Shown: positions 43,127 through 54,933 of the stretch, piece by piece
Layout of the letters: every line of letters begins with the position of its first letter
Position numbering within the stretch: position 1 is the stretch's first letter
From: Babylonia areolata
Taxonomy: Eukaryota > Mollusca > Gastropoda > Neogastropoda > Buccinidae
Reading direction: 5' to 3'
DNA length: 64,000 bases
Assembly: GCF_041734735.1 (NCBI RefSeq)
Contig: NC_134889.1
Span: 67,501-131,500, forward strand
Notes under the pieces: model-generated
What the model was told of the DNA's origin: nothing
Databases searched by the model: none
The model's input: only the letters and a program-made list of their open reading frames with translations
Position numbers and translations under genes: made by a program

Positions 43127-46100
43127 ACAACCGAACACCGGTTAAAACATAGACTCACTTTGTTTACACAAGTGAATAAGGAATCTTATTACCTTCGTAA
43201 AGCAGAACCGAAGAGCATGTGTTCTGTGTCAGAATGTAACACTTCACTTCATCTGAAGTACTACTAAACGTGAAATGCTTCAAACTTAATTGATTTTAAG
43301 AAATTCATTCACAATCAGTGTATAGTTTGGCTTTTCAGAACTTGTGTGATGTAAAATGTGGCTGTTCTAATCAAATTCTGCAAAACAATAAGCACATAGG
43401 GACTGACGTGTTTCGGATACAATGATTTTTTTCATTCCACACTTCGTCTGTCTTGTGAACTGATAAACTATATCATTTCGTGATAAAACTTCACCAGACA
43501 GCAAAAGCCAGAATCAAGGTAATTTAAGGGGGTGATTTTCTACTTTGAACTTTGTTGTTTGGAACTTTTGATGCAACAAGTCTTCAGCTGAAAGCAGTCT
43601 TATCGAACTACATACGTTGACTTGGTTCGAAATCTTACGCCAGTATCTGAATATTACCGCATCTCTCCATGTGTCAGAAACAGTGATTGTGTCTAAACTT
43701 AATCGGATGAGAGAAAAATGCATAAACAAACCATAACAACGATGAAATTAACATACACAGTTTATTTTCAAACAATATATCAACCATTGGGTGCGAATGA
43801 ACATATCGGAGGTTTCCATGTAACATAAATTATGTACATTTCACATGCTGTCAGAAACAACACATTCTCTGAATCTGTTGTGTTCAAACACACGATTGAA
43901 GGGTGTTTGCCAAACCGATTTACGCTTTCCCGCGATGAATCCGCGTGATTTATGTGAAAACACTTCTAATTTTGTTTACATGTATATTTTTATTGGGTCG
44001 TTTACATGCACAGAAGTAACACATAAAAGCGGAACCGATTGCATTTAAATAGTTCAATAGACATTTTCACCAGAAAATGAGTGTAAGTGCTGTCGAAGAT
44101 AGATGTGTTGACCCCCTGTTGCAAGTAAAGAACGTGTAGTGTATTCATAAATGTACTTGCCTTTGAATGAATAAAAAACATGTCAAGAGGAACGGGTTGT
44201 TTACGTCTGTCACGCGGGTTTTTTGTGTAATATTCCAAACTTAATGTACCATTTTTATTGATGATCATACCGTTCTTTTTACATCAAGACATGTTGTTAG
44301 TCGATTTTGCCGTGAGAAATAGTCAACCACTACCAGGTAGGTAGTTCCCTTCAGCTCGAACAAATCCATCCCCAGTCTGGACCATGGGCGGTCCGGGAAA
44401 GATGATGGTAGAAGAGGTTCTCTTCTTTCCGGGCGGTGAATGGCGCATGTGCTGCATTTGTTGACCATCTCTTCTATCTGGCAAGATAGAGAAGGCCACC
44501 AAACTGATGACGTAGCAAGTGCGCGCGTCTTGGTGATGCCTAAGTGTCCACGGTGGAGTTTTTCCAGTGTGTCAAGTCTCAGACTTCTGGGCATCGCAAG
44601 TTTGGCGAGGTTTTCGTCTACCGAGGCCATAGGGTGAACTTCTCTCTTCACCGCTTTGTTGAGGTTGGTGTAGTCGATGCAGATGCGGACGGAGCCATCT
44701 GGCTTTGGTACAACTACTACACCGGAGCACCAGCTGGTAGGCTTTGTGACAGGAGAGATGACCCCTTCTTGCAGCATGCGGTCAATTTCTTCCTTGACCT
44801 TTGATTTCAGAGCGTGTGGGACCTTGCGTGGTGCGTAGATGCAGGTAGGTCGAATGTCTGGATTGACTGTGATGGAGTATGGAGCCGTTTTCAAGTGACC
44901 TACGCCCTTGAACAGTGCTGGAAACTCTTTTTGTGGATCAAGATGGTCGGGCGGTGTACTAACATAGTACACGCGTGTGACCAACCCCAGTTTTTCGCAT
45001 GCTGACCTGCCCAGTAGTGATGTAGTTTGCCCTTTAATGACGTACATCTCTTCTGTGATATGACTGTCTCTGTACTGAAGACTTGCTGTCATCGTACCTA
45101 AAACAGTCAGTTTCTTTCCCCCTGGCCCACGAAGAACTTTGTTTGAGCTGCTGTCGCGATGTCAGTCCCTCGGCCAGTACAGACACTGCTGCGCCTGTGT
45201 CTAGTTTGGATTTCTGCAAATGGCCATCTACTGAAATGTCTGCTGTCCAGGCTTCATCTTCAACACTGAAAATGTGTTCTAGAAAATTGTCATCAGAGTC
45301 TGAGTCTGCTGAGACTTCCTGTACTCTTGTGTGCTGACGACCACGGCAAACTGCTTTGTAGTGACCCTTCTTCCCACATTTGCCGCATTCAGCATGCCTA
45401 GCTGGACAGCTGTTTCTGTTATGTGGCTCTTTCCCACAGTAGTAACACTGTTTCTCTGATTTGTCCTTTTTACCATCTCTTGGTCTTTTGCTTTTGAAAT
45501 CAGTTTTCTTCTGTCTTTGATGTCTGACACTGTCTACTGATGTTGAGGTTTCACCGCGTAGAATGGGTTGGCTTTCTTTTCTTGCCTCCGCCTGCCTAGC
45601 AATCTGTACTGCTTCAGTAAGTGTGAGTTTTGGCTTGGACTGTAGGTCGTTGGATAGGGAATCATCCCTGACTCCTACCACGATTCTGTCTCTTATTAAT
45701 TCTTCCTTGAGTGTACCGAAGGAACATTCCTCAGCTAGCTTAAACAAATCTTGTATGAAAGAGTCAATTGTCTCAGAGTCCTTTTGTGTTCGCCTATTGA
45801 ACTTTGCCCTCACGACAATGACGTTTTTTCTAGTGTCAAAATAGTCATTGAAAGCTTTGAGAATGGCGTCATAAAAATTATGTGAGCATGTCGTCGTCCT
45901 CTGATATGGAAAGTGTTGCTAGAATGTCATCAGCAATATCGCCCATTGTGTAGAGAAACACGCTCACCTGCTCCTTTTCAGGTTTAGACTTGAGACCTGA
46001 GCCAACACGAAACCGTTCGAAACGTTGTCGCCATGTCGGCCATGCTGCCGGTGAACCGTTGAAAGTCTTTGGCGTTGGTAGGTTGACGGGCCGTGATGCC

Positions 46101-46169
46101 ATCGAACCTTGCGCTGCCGCCGCTTGGTTGTCTGCATTCTCTGCCATCATGTCGTAGCCGCTGCCACCA

Positions 46170-46345
46170 TGTATGATTGGCGAGTGTGAGGTACAGACAA
46201 GAGAAACCAGCCAGACTGAATCATAACAGAGACCTGGTTAGAGCGTTAGGCCGTGAGTTTTTATTTTTATTCCCAAAAAACCTCTTCCTTCTTTCTCTCC
46301 GTTAGGAGTAGTGTCCCTTGAATTCGTCTGCTAGATAATACCACA
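46170..46345 (-). repeat. LTR of the gypsy-type fossil
   Basis: 176 bp, TG...CA ends, read on the minus strand TGTGGTATTATCTAGCAGAC ... CACTCGCCAATCATACA. Confidence 0.88.
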
Positions 46346-46677
46346 ATCTTACATGTTTTTCCTTTTTTCACTATTGCCTATGCGCAGTAAATTTAGTGTT
46401 CAAAGTCCTTTAAGAAAGGCATGGAAAACAAAATTGAGCAATGGTCTTTTCTTATTATAAAGCAGTTAAAAATAAGGTCTTTTAAAAGAGACAAAAGCCT
46501 TTGTGTTAAATTCATAAGGGAAAGTTATTTTGTAGAAGAAAAAAAAATTAAAAAAAGAAAAAAGAAAAGAAAGGGAGATGTAGATGGACTATTAACAAGA
46601 AATACAAACTGTTAACATCAAAACAAATTCTATTACATTGATCAAAGAACTTTCCACTCACTCAAAAAAGGGGGAGT

Positions 46678-46847
46678 TGTGGTATTATCTAGCAGACGAA
46701 TTCAAGGGACACTACTCCTAACGGAGAGAAAGAAGGAAGAGGTTTTTTGGGAATAAAAACTCACGGCCTAACGTTCTAACCAAGTCTCTGTTATGATTCA
46801 GTCTGGCTGGTTTCTCTTGTCTGTACCTCACACTCGCCAATCATACA
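46678..46847 (+). repeat. Second LTR copy, opposite orientation
   Basis: 170 bp, same TG...CA ends as the copy at 46170-46345, preceded by the polypurine-like AAAAAAGGGGGAG at 46664-46676. Confidence 0.88.
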
Positions 46848-47448
46848 ATCTGCATTCCATGCTTTCTGAATTAATTGTCTGGATAGTGCTCCGACAATGT
46901 TTATTGAAACAAACCTGATTAACACGTATTTAGACATTCATATAGTACACGTTAATAAGCAGAACATGAAGTATTTCCAAGTTGTGCATTACAAAAAATG
47001 TCAGCAGAATTGTTCTTACGAACTAAATGATCCCGTGCTGCCTTCGTAAATTCACTCTTGCAGTCAGTATAATACTGTTTTCATTCTTTATGAAATGTCA
47101 TGACTGGTAAGAAACTGTAAAACATTCATAAAAGCAAATTTGCGCCTTCTACCAATTTAGTATGGTATAGGACAGCATCAGCGCGGCAGCAGTCAGTCAC
47201 AAGTACTGTACCGCATTAAATGTTTTCCTTTGGCGACCCCTTATACCGCGCTTGCGTAACCCTGGCTTGCTCTTGCCTTGCGACTCTTTGTAAGGCACTC
47301 TCTCATTGCCAGAAGTGTGAAAAATAATTATTAAAAACCAAAATCTAATTATGTTCCCGCCCACCTACAGCTGAAAACTTCATATCAGTGTGATCAGTAT
47401 GATTTATTCTATTTTATTGTGAAAAGAACGATTTTGTTGCTCACATTT
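46848..47448 (-). repeat. Right inverted arm
   Basis: Reverse-complement partner of 38633-39340; includes TGGCGACCCCTTATACCGCG and ATCAGTATGATTTATTCTAT. Confidence 0.8.
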
Positions 47449-48189
47449 CCACCATTTTTGTATCTGCCCAGGACAAGTATGTGTCTGTCTGTCTGTCTGT
47501 TTGTCTGTCTCAAGAGTCAAGATGGCCATCGTCCCATATGAACAGGGGGTAATAACAGTATTTTACACGTGTCCTTGTAATTGGTAACTCTAATATAAAC
47601 AGCACAACTTCCACCACAATAAACTAACAGTAGTGAGAGAGAGTGCTTATTACGTTCGTTCGTGGTTTAGGCACTATCAGCACCACCTTCCTCCCTCCCC
47701 CTTCCCCTACTCCTTCCCGCCCCTCCCAACCCCCGTGACATGTGGAGCCACAAGGCGATGACAGTCAGTGGTGCCAGACTGTTATCACTGACACTTCTGC
47801 CCTCGTCTGTACCCATACCCAGCGTCGCTGGTTCGTTTGAGGACAAACGTGGCGTTCCTGTCAGTCTGCAGACAAGTAGGCGCTGCTTACCTCCCCTTTT
47901 TCCTTCCCCACTTTGCCGTCTGCACTTCGACTGAGAGGTTACAGAAATAATTTATGTGTGGCGATGAGCGGTTACAGAAATAAGTGTGGCGCTACTACTG
48001 CGACTACTACTACCACCACTACGACGACGTTGTCATCAGAATATCTTGAAAGCTGAAAAATAGGGAAACTTAAGGATAATGGTGAAGAAATTTTATTAAG
48101 AATATCTGTGAAACATACTGGTCCAGTGTGTGCATTTGCTCACACACAATTATCCTCTTGCCACGCCCGGCCCTATACCTGCACACACA

Positions 48190-48224
<35 letters not shown>

Positions 48225-48880
48225 TGAATGTGAGATATCTTTTGGGGTGTAATTTGATACCCCCTTTCCACCTACTTTTTGTGGGTGAATAGTAGTGGGT
48301 TGTTAGTTCACAGGGTGTTTTTATTATTTTATTTATTAGTTGTTGTTTTTTTACGATGGTATGGGATAGGCTATATCTTGATGGCCTCACAGTCAATTCT
48401 TTTTAAGAATTTTTTTTTTTTTAATTGCATTTGAACATTTCTGACTGGGACCATTTCAGTTTCTGTGAAGTCTGCTGACTGTAAACAGCAATAAAGAGTG
48501 TGATAGGCATTGGATAAACAGATAGATAAATAGATAGATGAATTAATGACATTATCTAAACACTATTAGTTATGAGGAAGTAAGTAAGAAAAGCACCAAA
48601 TAGTTCAGATGAATGTAAAATCATTTAGAAAAAAATCAGCAACAGTTGCTCAGTGATTATAGGTACTGAGAAAAGTAGACAGGATTATAGAAGCTTTTAT
48701 CACATTCTCTCACATTTAGATGCCAGATTATTTTGATATAATCAGTGCATGAGGTTCTCTGCTGCACAATAGACATGCATACAAAAAATAAGAATTAAGA
48801 GATAACAAAAAAAATTCTATATATTGCTTGGATTCAACACCATTTTGGCTCTGTTTAAACCTTGCAAGTTTTCAGCTTTT
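47449..48880. other. Unassigned intronic sequence
   Basis: Contains (CTGT)n at 47488-47512 and (CA)n at 48186-48220; the rest is AT-rich without coding, RNA or element signals I can support. Confidence 0.3.
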
Positions 48881-48889
48881 TGTTTTTTG

Positions 48890-49455
48890 TGTGTTATTTA
48901 TGATGTCATTCATTACAAGTTGTTGTGTGCTCTTTTTGATGTCACTCATTACAAGTTGTGTGTTATCTATTATGTCACTCATTACAAGTTGTTGTGTGCT
49001 CTTTATAATGTCACTCTTTACAAGTTGTGTGCTTTTTATGATGTCACTCATTACAGGTTGTGTGCTCTTTATAATGTCACTCATTACAAGTTGTTGTGTG
49101 CTCTTTATGATGTCACTCATTACAGGTTGTGTGGTCTTTATTTGTCACCCATTACAAGTTGTTATGTGCTCTTTGTGATGTCTCTCATTATAAGTTGTGT
49201 GGTCTTTATGATGTCTCTCATTACAAGTTATTGTTTGCTCTTTGTGATGTCCCTCATTACAAGTTGTTGTGTGCTGTTTATGCTGTCACTCATTACAAGT
49301 TGTTGCCTCATTACAAGTTGTTGTGTGCTGTTTATGCTGTCACTCATTACAAGTTGTTGTGTGCTCTTTATAATGTTACTCATTACAAGTTGTTGTGTAC
49401 TCTTTATGATGTCACTCATTACAAGTTGTGTGGTCTTTATGATGTCTTTATGATT
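48890..49455 (+). repeat. 33/36-bp minisatellite I, first block
   Basis: About 17 copies of GTGTGCTCTTTATGATGTCA + CTCATTACAAGTT(GT)T. Frames stay open on both strands; not genes. The block is interrupted by an L2-type LINE piece. Confidence 0.93.
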
Positions 49456-50450
49456 TAGACATGAAGGAGATCAGAAAGATAGACACGAAAGTAGGGATCA
49501 GTGAGATAATTGAAGCAAAGAGTAGATGTTTTATGTTGTATTCTTGCAGAGATTGGGAGCCTGTAAAGTTTTTGAAGGAGTGGCTGTACATGGTCATGCT
49601 TTCTGACTCTGAAGATCAGTCGTGCTGCTGAATTCTGAACCTTTGAAGTTTGTCTAGGAGGTACTGAGGAATGGCAGACAGTAAGGAGTTACAGTAATCA
49701 AATTTAGACAGAACAAGAGAACAGACGAGAGTTTTGGTTGCATCAGAAGTGAGAAGATGGTCAATGCTACTTATTTTCCCGAGTTCATGGTAAGCAGAGC
49801 GACAGATGTTGGACACATGTTTTTCCATGGACAGAGTGTCAGAAAAAGTTACCCCTAGGTTTCTTGCAGTAGAGAACTGTGTGTTAGTGTTACCGACAGA
49901 GATAGAGGAGGGAGCAGTGTCAGGTAATGGTTTGTTCTATGAGTGAATCAGGAGGACTTCAGTCTACGTCATTTTGTTTGAGATTATTTGCTGTCATCCA
50001 ATGTTTGATGTCAGTGATGCATTCTTGAATGTTGTTAATGGTGTTATGGATCTGGTCAGGTGCACATGAGTCATATAATTGTGTGTCATTGGCAAAAGAT
50101 TGGCTTTGGACATTGTGCCGAGCTGTGATGGTACCAAGTGGCTTTGTGTACAAAATGAAGAGCATGCGTCCCAGAACTGATCCATGAAGGACTCTGAATT
50201 CCAGAAGAGAAGGTTGAGAACGGTGTGTTAGTAACGATGGTCTGGGTTCCATTGGACAGGTAAGATGAAAACCATTTCAGTGTTGTGTCAGAGATGCCAG
50301 ATGAATCAGAAAGATGATTAATGAGGATGTTGTGATCGATTGTATCGAATGCCGCTTAGAAATCTAAGAGGGTGATGACAGAAAGTTTACCCATATCTTT
50401 AGACAGCAGAAGGCCGTTCATGACCTTGAGTAGAGCTGTTTCAGTGCTGT
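49456..50450 (-). mobile_element. L2-like LINE fragment (RT core) inside minisatellite I
   Basis: On the minus strand: ALLKVMNGLLLSKDMGKLSV, then AAFDTIDHNILINHLS (with one stop before AAFD), FRVLHGSVLGRMLFILYTKP, SFANDTQLYDS (catalytic box, FADD altered to FAND), HWMTANNLKQN, CRSAYHELGKISSIDHLLTS and SKFDYCNSLLSAIPQYLLDK. This is the middle of the RT domain of an L2-type element, truncated at both ends, with about three frame breaks. Confidence 0.87.
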
Positions 50451-51235
50451 GGTCTTTATGATGTTACTCATTACAAGTTGTGTGCTCTTCATAATGTCAC
50501 TTATTACAAGTTTTGTGCTCTTTATGATGTCTCTCATTACAAGTTGTGTGGTCTTTATGGTGTCTCTCATTACAAGTTGTGTGGTCTTTATGGTGTCTCT
50601 CATTACAAGTTGTGTGGTCTTTATGGTGTCTCTCATTACAAGTTGTGTGCTCTTTATGATGTCACTCATTATAAGTGGTGTGCTCTTTATGATGTCTCTC
50701 ATTACAAGTTGTGTGGTCTTTATGATGTCTCTCATTACAAGTTGTGTGGTCTTTATGGTGTCTCTCATTACAAGCTGTGTGCTCTTTATAATGTCACTCA
50801 TTACAAGTTGTGTGGTCTTTATGATGTCTCTCATTACAAGTTGTGTGGTCTTTATGGTGTCTCTCATTACAAGTTGTGTGCTCTTCATAATGTCACTTAT
50901 TACAAGTTGTGTGCTCTTTATGATGTCACTCATTATAAGTGGTGTGCTCTTTATGATGTCTCTCATTACAAGTTGTGTGGTCTTTATGATGTCTCTCATT
51001 ACAAGTTGTGTGGTCTTTATGGTGTCTCTCATTACAAGTTGTGTGCTCTTTATGATGTCACTCATTATAAGTGGTGTGCTCTTTATGATGTCTCTCATTA
51101 CAAGTTGTGTGGTCTTTATGGTGTCTCTCATTACAAGTTGTGTGGTCTTTATGGTGTCTCTCATTAAAAGCTGTGTGCTCTTTATGATTTCTCTCATTAC
51201 AAGTTGTGTGCTCTTTATGATGTCACTCATTATAT
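50451..51235 (+). repeat. 33-bp minisatellite I, second block
   Basis: About 24 copies, mostly GTGTGGTCTTTATGGTGTCT + CTCATTACAAGTT. A multi-unit block recurs (for example 50641-50780 with 50915-51035 and 51040-51140). Confidence 0.93.
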
Positions 51236-51850
51236 AATAAGTTGTGACAAGGTTCGTAGGGTCCTTTCAAGTCCTTTTAAGTCCTTAGGAATTGGATTTT
51301 GGTCAAAAGGCCTTTTAAGTGCTTTGATTCAGCAAGTTGGTCCTTTTAACTCATCAGGAGGTCCTTTTAATTTTTGAAAGGTACTGTTAAGTCCTGTTTT
51401 ATGAAGAGAAAGAGACTTGAGAACGAAACTGAAACACCTTCGACACCAAAACCGCAAGTTGCAAAGCGCGTTGAAAGATGCCGACGCGATCGTCTGAAAC
51501 TCAGTACTTACTGTAGGAGGATACAGCCTATAGGCCTAGGCCCTAACAGTAGTGCGCTTTCTGCTCGGTGGCAGACGCGAAGCGTGGTACAGTGGCTGTG
51601 AGTCACGCCTGCTGCTGCTGCTTTGCTTAGGCCTAGCCTACAGTGACGTGAATTGCAAAGACTAAATACGACTGTCAAATGGGATTAGCTGTTCTTCCGT
51701 TTATGAGAGGTAAGTGTCTGCTGTTCTGCATGTCAAATAGATTGGGGTGTACTGTAAAGTCATGTCGGCAAAGGTCCTTTTAAACTGATTTGAGGTCCTT
51801 ATAAAGTCCTTTAAAGGTCCTTTTTTGGCTTCATGCCCACCACCTGGGAA
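51236..51850 (+). mobile_element. Unclassified insertion inside minisatellite I
   Basis: 615 bp unlike the surrounding array. Both ends carry clusters of GGTCCTTTTAA/AAGTCCTTTTAAGTCC motifs (51252-51390 and 51770-51825). The centre has a 60-75 codon frame rich in Lys/Arg (ETPSTPKPQVAKRVERCRRD) starting at 51374 and a CpG-bearing stretch. It may be a piece of a DNA transposon or a captured sequence; I do not recognise a family. Confidence 0.45.
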
Positions 51851-52445
51851 CCCTGTGTGTGGTCTTTATGGTGTCACTTATTACAAGTTGTGTGGTCTTT
51901 ATGGTGTCACTTATTACAAGTTGTGTGGTCTTTATGGTGTCTCTCATTACAAGTTGTGTGGTCTTTATGGTGTCTCTCATTACAAGCTGTGTGCTCTTTA
52001 TAATGTTACTCATTACAAGTTGTGTGCTCTTTATGATGTCACTCATTATAAGTTGTGTGCTCTTTATGGTGTCACTAATTACAAGTTGTGTGCTCTTTAT
52101 GGTGTCACTCATTATAAGTTGTGTGCTCTTTATGGTGTCACTCATTATAAGTTGTGTGCTCTTTATGGTGTCACTCATTACAAGTTGTGTGCTCTTTATG
52201 GTGTCACTAATTACAAGTTGTGTGCTCTTTATGGTGTCACTCATTATAAGTTGTGTGCTCTTTATGGTGTCACTCATTATAAGTTGTGTGCTCTTTATGG
52301 TGTCACTCATTACAAGTTGTGTGCTCTTTATGGTGTCACTCATTACAAGTTGTGTGGTCTTTATGATGTCACTCATTATAAGTTGTGTGGTCTTTATGAT
52401 GTCACTCATTATAAGTTGTGTGCTCTTTATGGTGTCTCTCAATTC
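51851..52445 (+). repeat. 33-bp minisatellite I, third block
   Basis: About 18 copies, mostly GTGTGCTCTTTATGGTGTCA + CTCATTATAAGTT. The block ends in TCTCTCAATTCAAGGTGTGG. Confidence 0.93.
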
Positions 52446-52564
52446 AAGGTGTGGCTGTGGGGATGGGGAATTCAACAGGAGTGTGTTCCCCAGCTTTTAA
52501 CGTGTTGGCATGTACACATCTATGTGGGTATATCAATACACATAATAAGCATTTGTGTGCATGC

Positions 52565-52735
52565 AAAAGCACACACACACACACGCATACGCACACACAC
52601 CACACCACACCACACCACACCACACCACACCACACCACACACACACACACACACACACACCACACCACACCCCACACTCATATACACACACACACACACT
52701 CACACCACACACACACACACACACACCAAAGTGGG
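52565..52735 (+). repeat. CA and ACACC microsatellites
   Basis: (CA)n, (ACACC)n 52594-52640, (CA)n to 52735. Confidence 0.92.
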
Positions 52736-53214
52736 TATTGAACAGCAGGCCAGTGTAGTCACCTTTAACCTGAGCTTTGTGCTCAGGAGCAGGGGCAAGG
52801 AGAGAGTGGAGAGATAAAAGAAAGTTACCAGTTGTAACTGGCTACTGTTGTTGAAAGCTTGACTCCAGTTACACCTCAATGATCAAATGCAGAAGATCAA
52901 GAACTTCACAAATGACGTCGCTTTGTCAAATTGGTGCAGCAGACATACTCCCTGAAAGACAGACAACAGGCCAGGTTGTGAACTTGTTGCAAGGTGGAAC
53001 ACAGAGTGACGTGGGTCAATAAGTATCCAGAATCCTGTGGACTGTCAAATCAGAGGAGAGACTTAGTATTGTAGTGGATTGGTTTTCTGGATTCTACTTT
53101 CAAACAAATCAAAAACAGCAAAGATAAGCACTAAAATGGTTCCAAATCAGACTATGCCATAGCACGTTGGTGACAAATGGTTAAAAAAAAAAGAAGCCTA
53201 TATGGGAGTTTTCC
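52736..53214. other. Unassigned intronic sequence
   Basis: No coding or repeat signal recognised. Confidence 0.3.
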
Positions 53215-54933
53215 ATAACATGTTGGTAACAGACCAGAGTGAAGGACATAACATGGTGGTAACAGACAAGAGTGAAGACTGTAGTAACATGGTGGTAACA
53301 GACCAGAGTGAAGACTGTACAGTAACATGTTGGTAACAGACAAGAGTGAAGGACATAACATGGTGGTAACAGACCAGAGTGAAGACTGTAACATGTTGGT
53401 AACAGACAAGAGCGAAGACTGTACAGTAACATGTTGGTAACAGACAAGAGTGAAGGACATAACATGGTGGTAACAGACAAGAGTGAAGACTGTAACATGG
53501 TGGTAACAGACCAGAGTGAAGACTGTAACATGGTGGTAACAGACAAGAGTGAAGACTGTACAGTAACATGTTGGTAACAGACAAGAGTGAAGGACATAAC
53601 ATGGTGGTAACAGACAAGAGTGAAGACTGTAACATGCTGGTAACAGACAAGAGTGAAGACTGTAACAAGTTGGTAACAGACAAGAGTGAAGACTGTAACA
53701 AGTTGGTAACAGACAAGAGTGAAGACTGTACAGTAACATGTTGGTAACAGACAAGAGTGAAGACTGTAACAAGTTGGTAACAGACAAGAGTGAAGACTGT
53801 AACAAGTTGGTAACAAACCAGAGTGAAGACTGTAACATGCTGGTAACAGACAAGAGTGAAAGACGTAACATGCTGGTAACAGACAAGAGTGAAGACTGTA
53901 CAGTAACATGTTGGTAACAGACAAGAGTGAAGACTGTAACATGGTGGTAACAGACAAGAGTGAAGACTGTAACAAGTTGGTAACAGACAAGAGTGAAGAC
54001 TGTAACATGTTGGTAACAGACAAGAGTGAAGACTGTACTGTAACATGGTGGTAACAGACAAGAGTGAAGACTGTAACATGGTGGTAACAGACAAGAGTGA
54101 AGACTGTAACAAGTTGGTAACAGACAAGAGTGAAGACTGTAACATGGTGGTAACAGACCAGAGTGAAGACTGTAACATGTTGGTAACAGACAAGAGTGAA
54201 GACTGTACTGTAACATGGTGGTAACAGACAAGAGTGAAGACTGTAACATGTTGGTAACAGACAAGAGTGAAGACTGTAACAAGTTGGTAACAGACAAGAG
54301 TGAAGACTGTAACAAGTTGGTAACAGACAAGAGTGAAGACTGTACAGTAACATGTTGGTAACAGACAAGAGTGAAGACTGTAACATGCTGGTAACAGACA
54401 AGAGTGAAGACTGTAACATGCTGGTAACAGACAAGAGTGAAGACTGTAACATGGTGGTAACAGACAAGAGTGAAGACTGTAACATGGTGGTAACAGACCA
54501 GAGTGAAGACTGTAACATGCTCGTAACAGACAAGAGCGAAGACTGTAACATGCTGGTAACAGACAAGAGTGAAGACTGTAACATGGTGGTAACAGACAAG
54601 AGTGAAGACTGTAACATGGTGGTAACAGACAAGAGTGAAGACTGTACAGTAACATGGTGGTAACAGACAAGAGTGAAGACTGTAACATGGTGGTAACAGA
54701 CAAGAGTGAAGACTGTAACATGGTGGTAACAGACAAGAGTGAAGACTGTACAGTAACATCTTGGTAACAGACAAGAGTGAAGACTGTAACATGGTGGTAA
54801 CAGACAAGAGTGAAGACTGTACTATAACATGTTGGTAACAGACAAGAGTGAAGACTGTAACAAGTTGGTAACAGACAAGAGTGAAGACTGTCCTGTAACA
54901 TGTTGGTAACAGACCAGAGTGAAGACTGTACAA
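53215..54933 (+). repeat. 33-bp minisatellite II
   Basis: About 50 copies of GTAACATGGTGGTAACAGAC + AAGAGTGAAGACT, some with an extra GTACA(GTAACA). All three minus frames stay open for 480-600 codons because 33 is a multiple of 3; these are not genes. Same period as minisatellite I but unrelated in sequence. Confidence 0.94.

Larger units (their letters stand above)
44290..46847 (-). mobile_element. Ty3/gypsy-type LTR retrotransposon, fossil
   Basis: Young, rearranged Ty3/gypsy-type element lying in the right arm of the inverted-arm element. On the minus strand: one LTR (46170-46345), a primer-binding-site-like stretch, gag with two CCHC zinc knuckles (YCGKEPHNRNSC, CGKCGKKGHYKAVC), protease region (LDTGAAVSVLA), reverse transcriptase N-terminal part (PKPDGSVRICIDYTNLNKAV) and integrase zinc-finger region (HRGHLGITKTRA). 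A second LTR lies at 46678-46847 in the opposite orientation behind a purine tract. The LTR copies differ by about two substitutions and one small indel in ~170 bp. Incomplete and broken, with several breaks. Confidence 0.9.
38633..47448. mobile_element. Large element with long terminal inverted repeats, class unknown
   Basis: 8.8 kb bounded by inverted arms: 38633-39385 on the left and 46848-47448 on the right (plus an inner piece at 44262-44290). Outer arm ends share TGAGCAACAAAA...AATAGAATAAATCATACTGATCACACTGAT as inverted copies, with roughly 80 percent identity by eye, so the arms are old. The interior 39.4-44.26 kb is AT-rich with no transposase, polymerase or capsid gene that I can read; it holds a retroposon (40985-41878) and a double inverted repeat (42343-42920). 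A Ty3/gypsy-type fossil sits in the right arm. A non-autonomous DNA transposon or fold-back element is the likeliest reading. Confidence 0.7.

Noticed and set aside
38633-47448. Polinton/Maverick
   Set aside because: Long inverted arms fit, but no DNA polymerase B, integrase, protease or capsid gene is visible; the only retroviral-type genes belong to the nested gypsy-type fossil.
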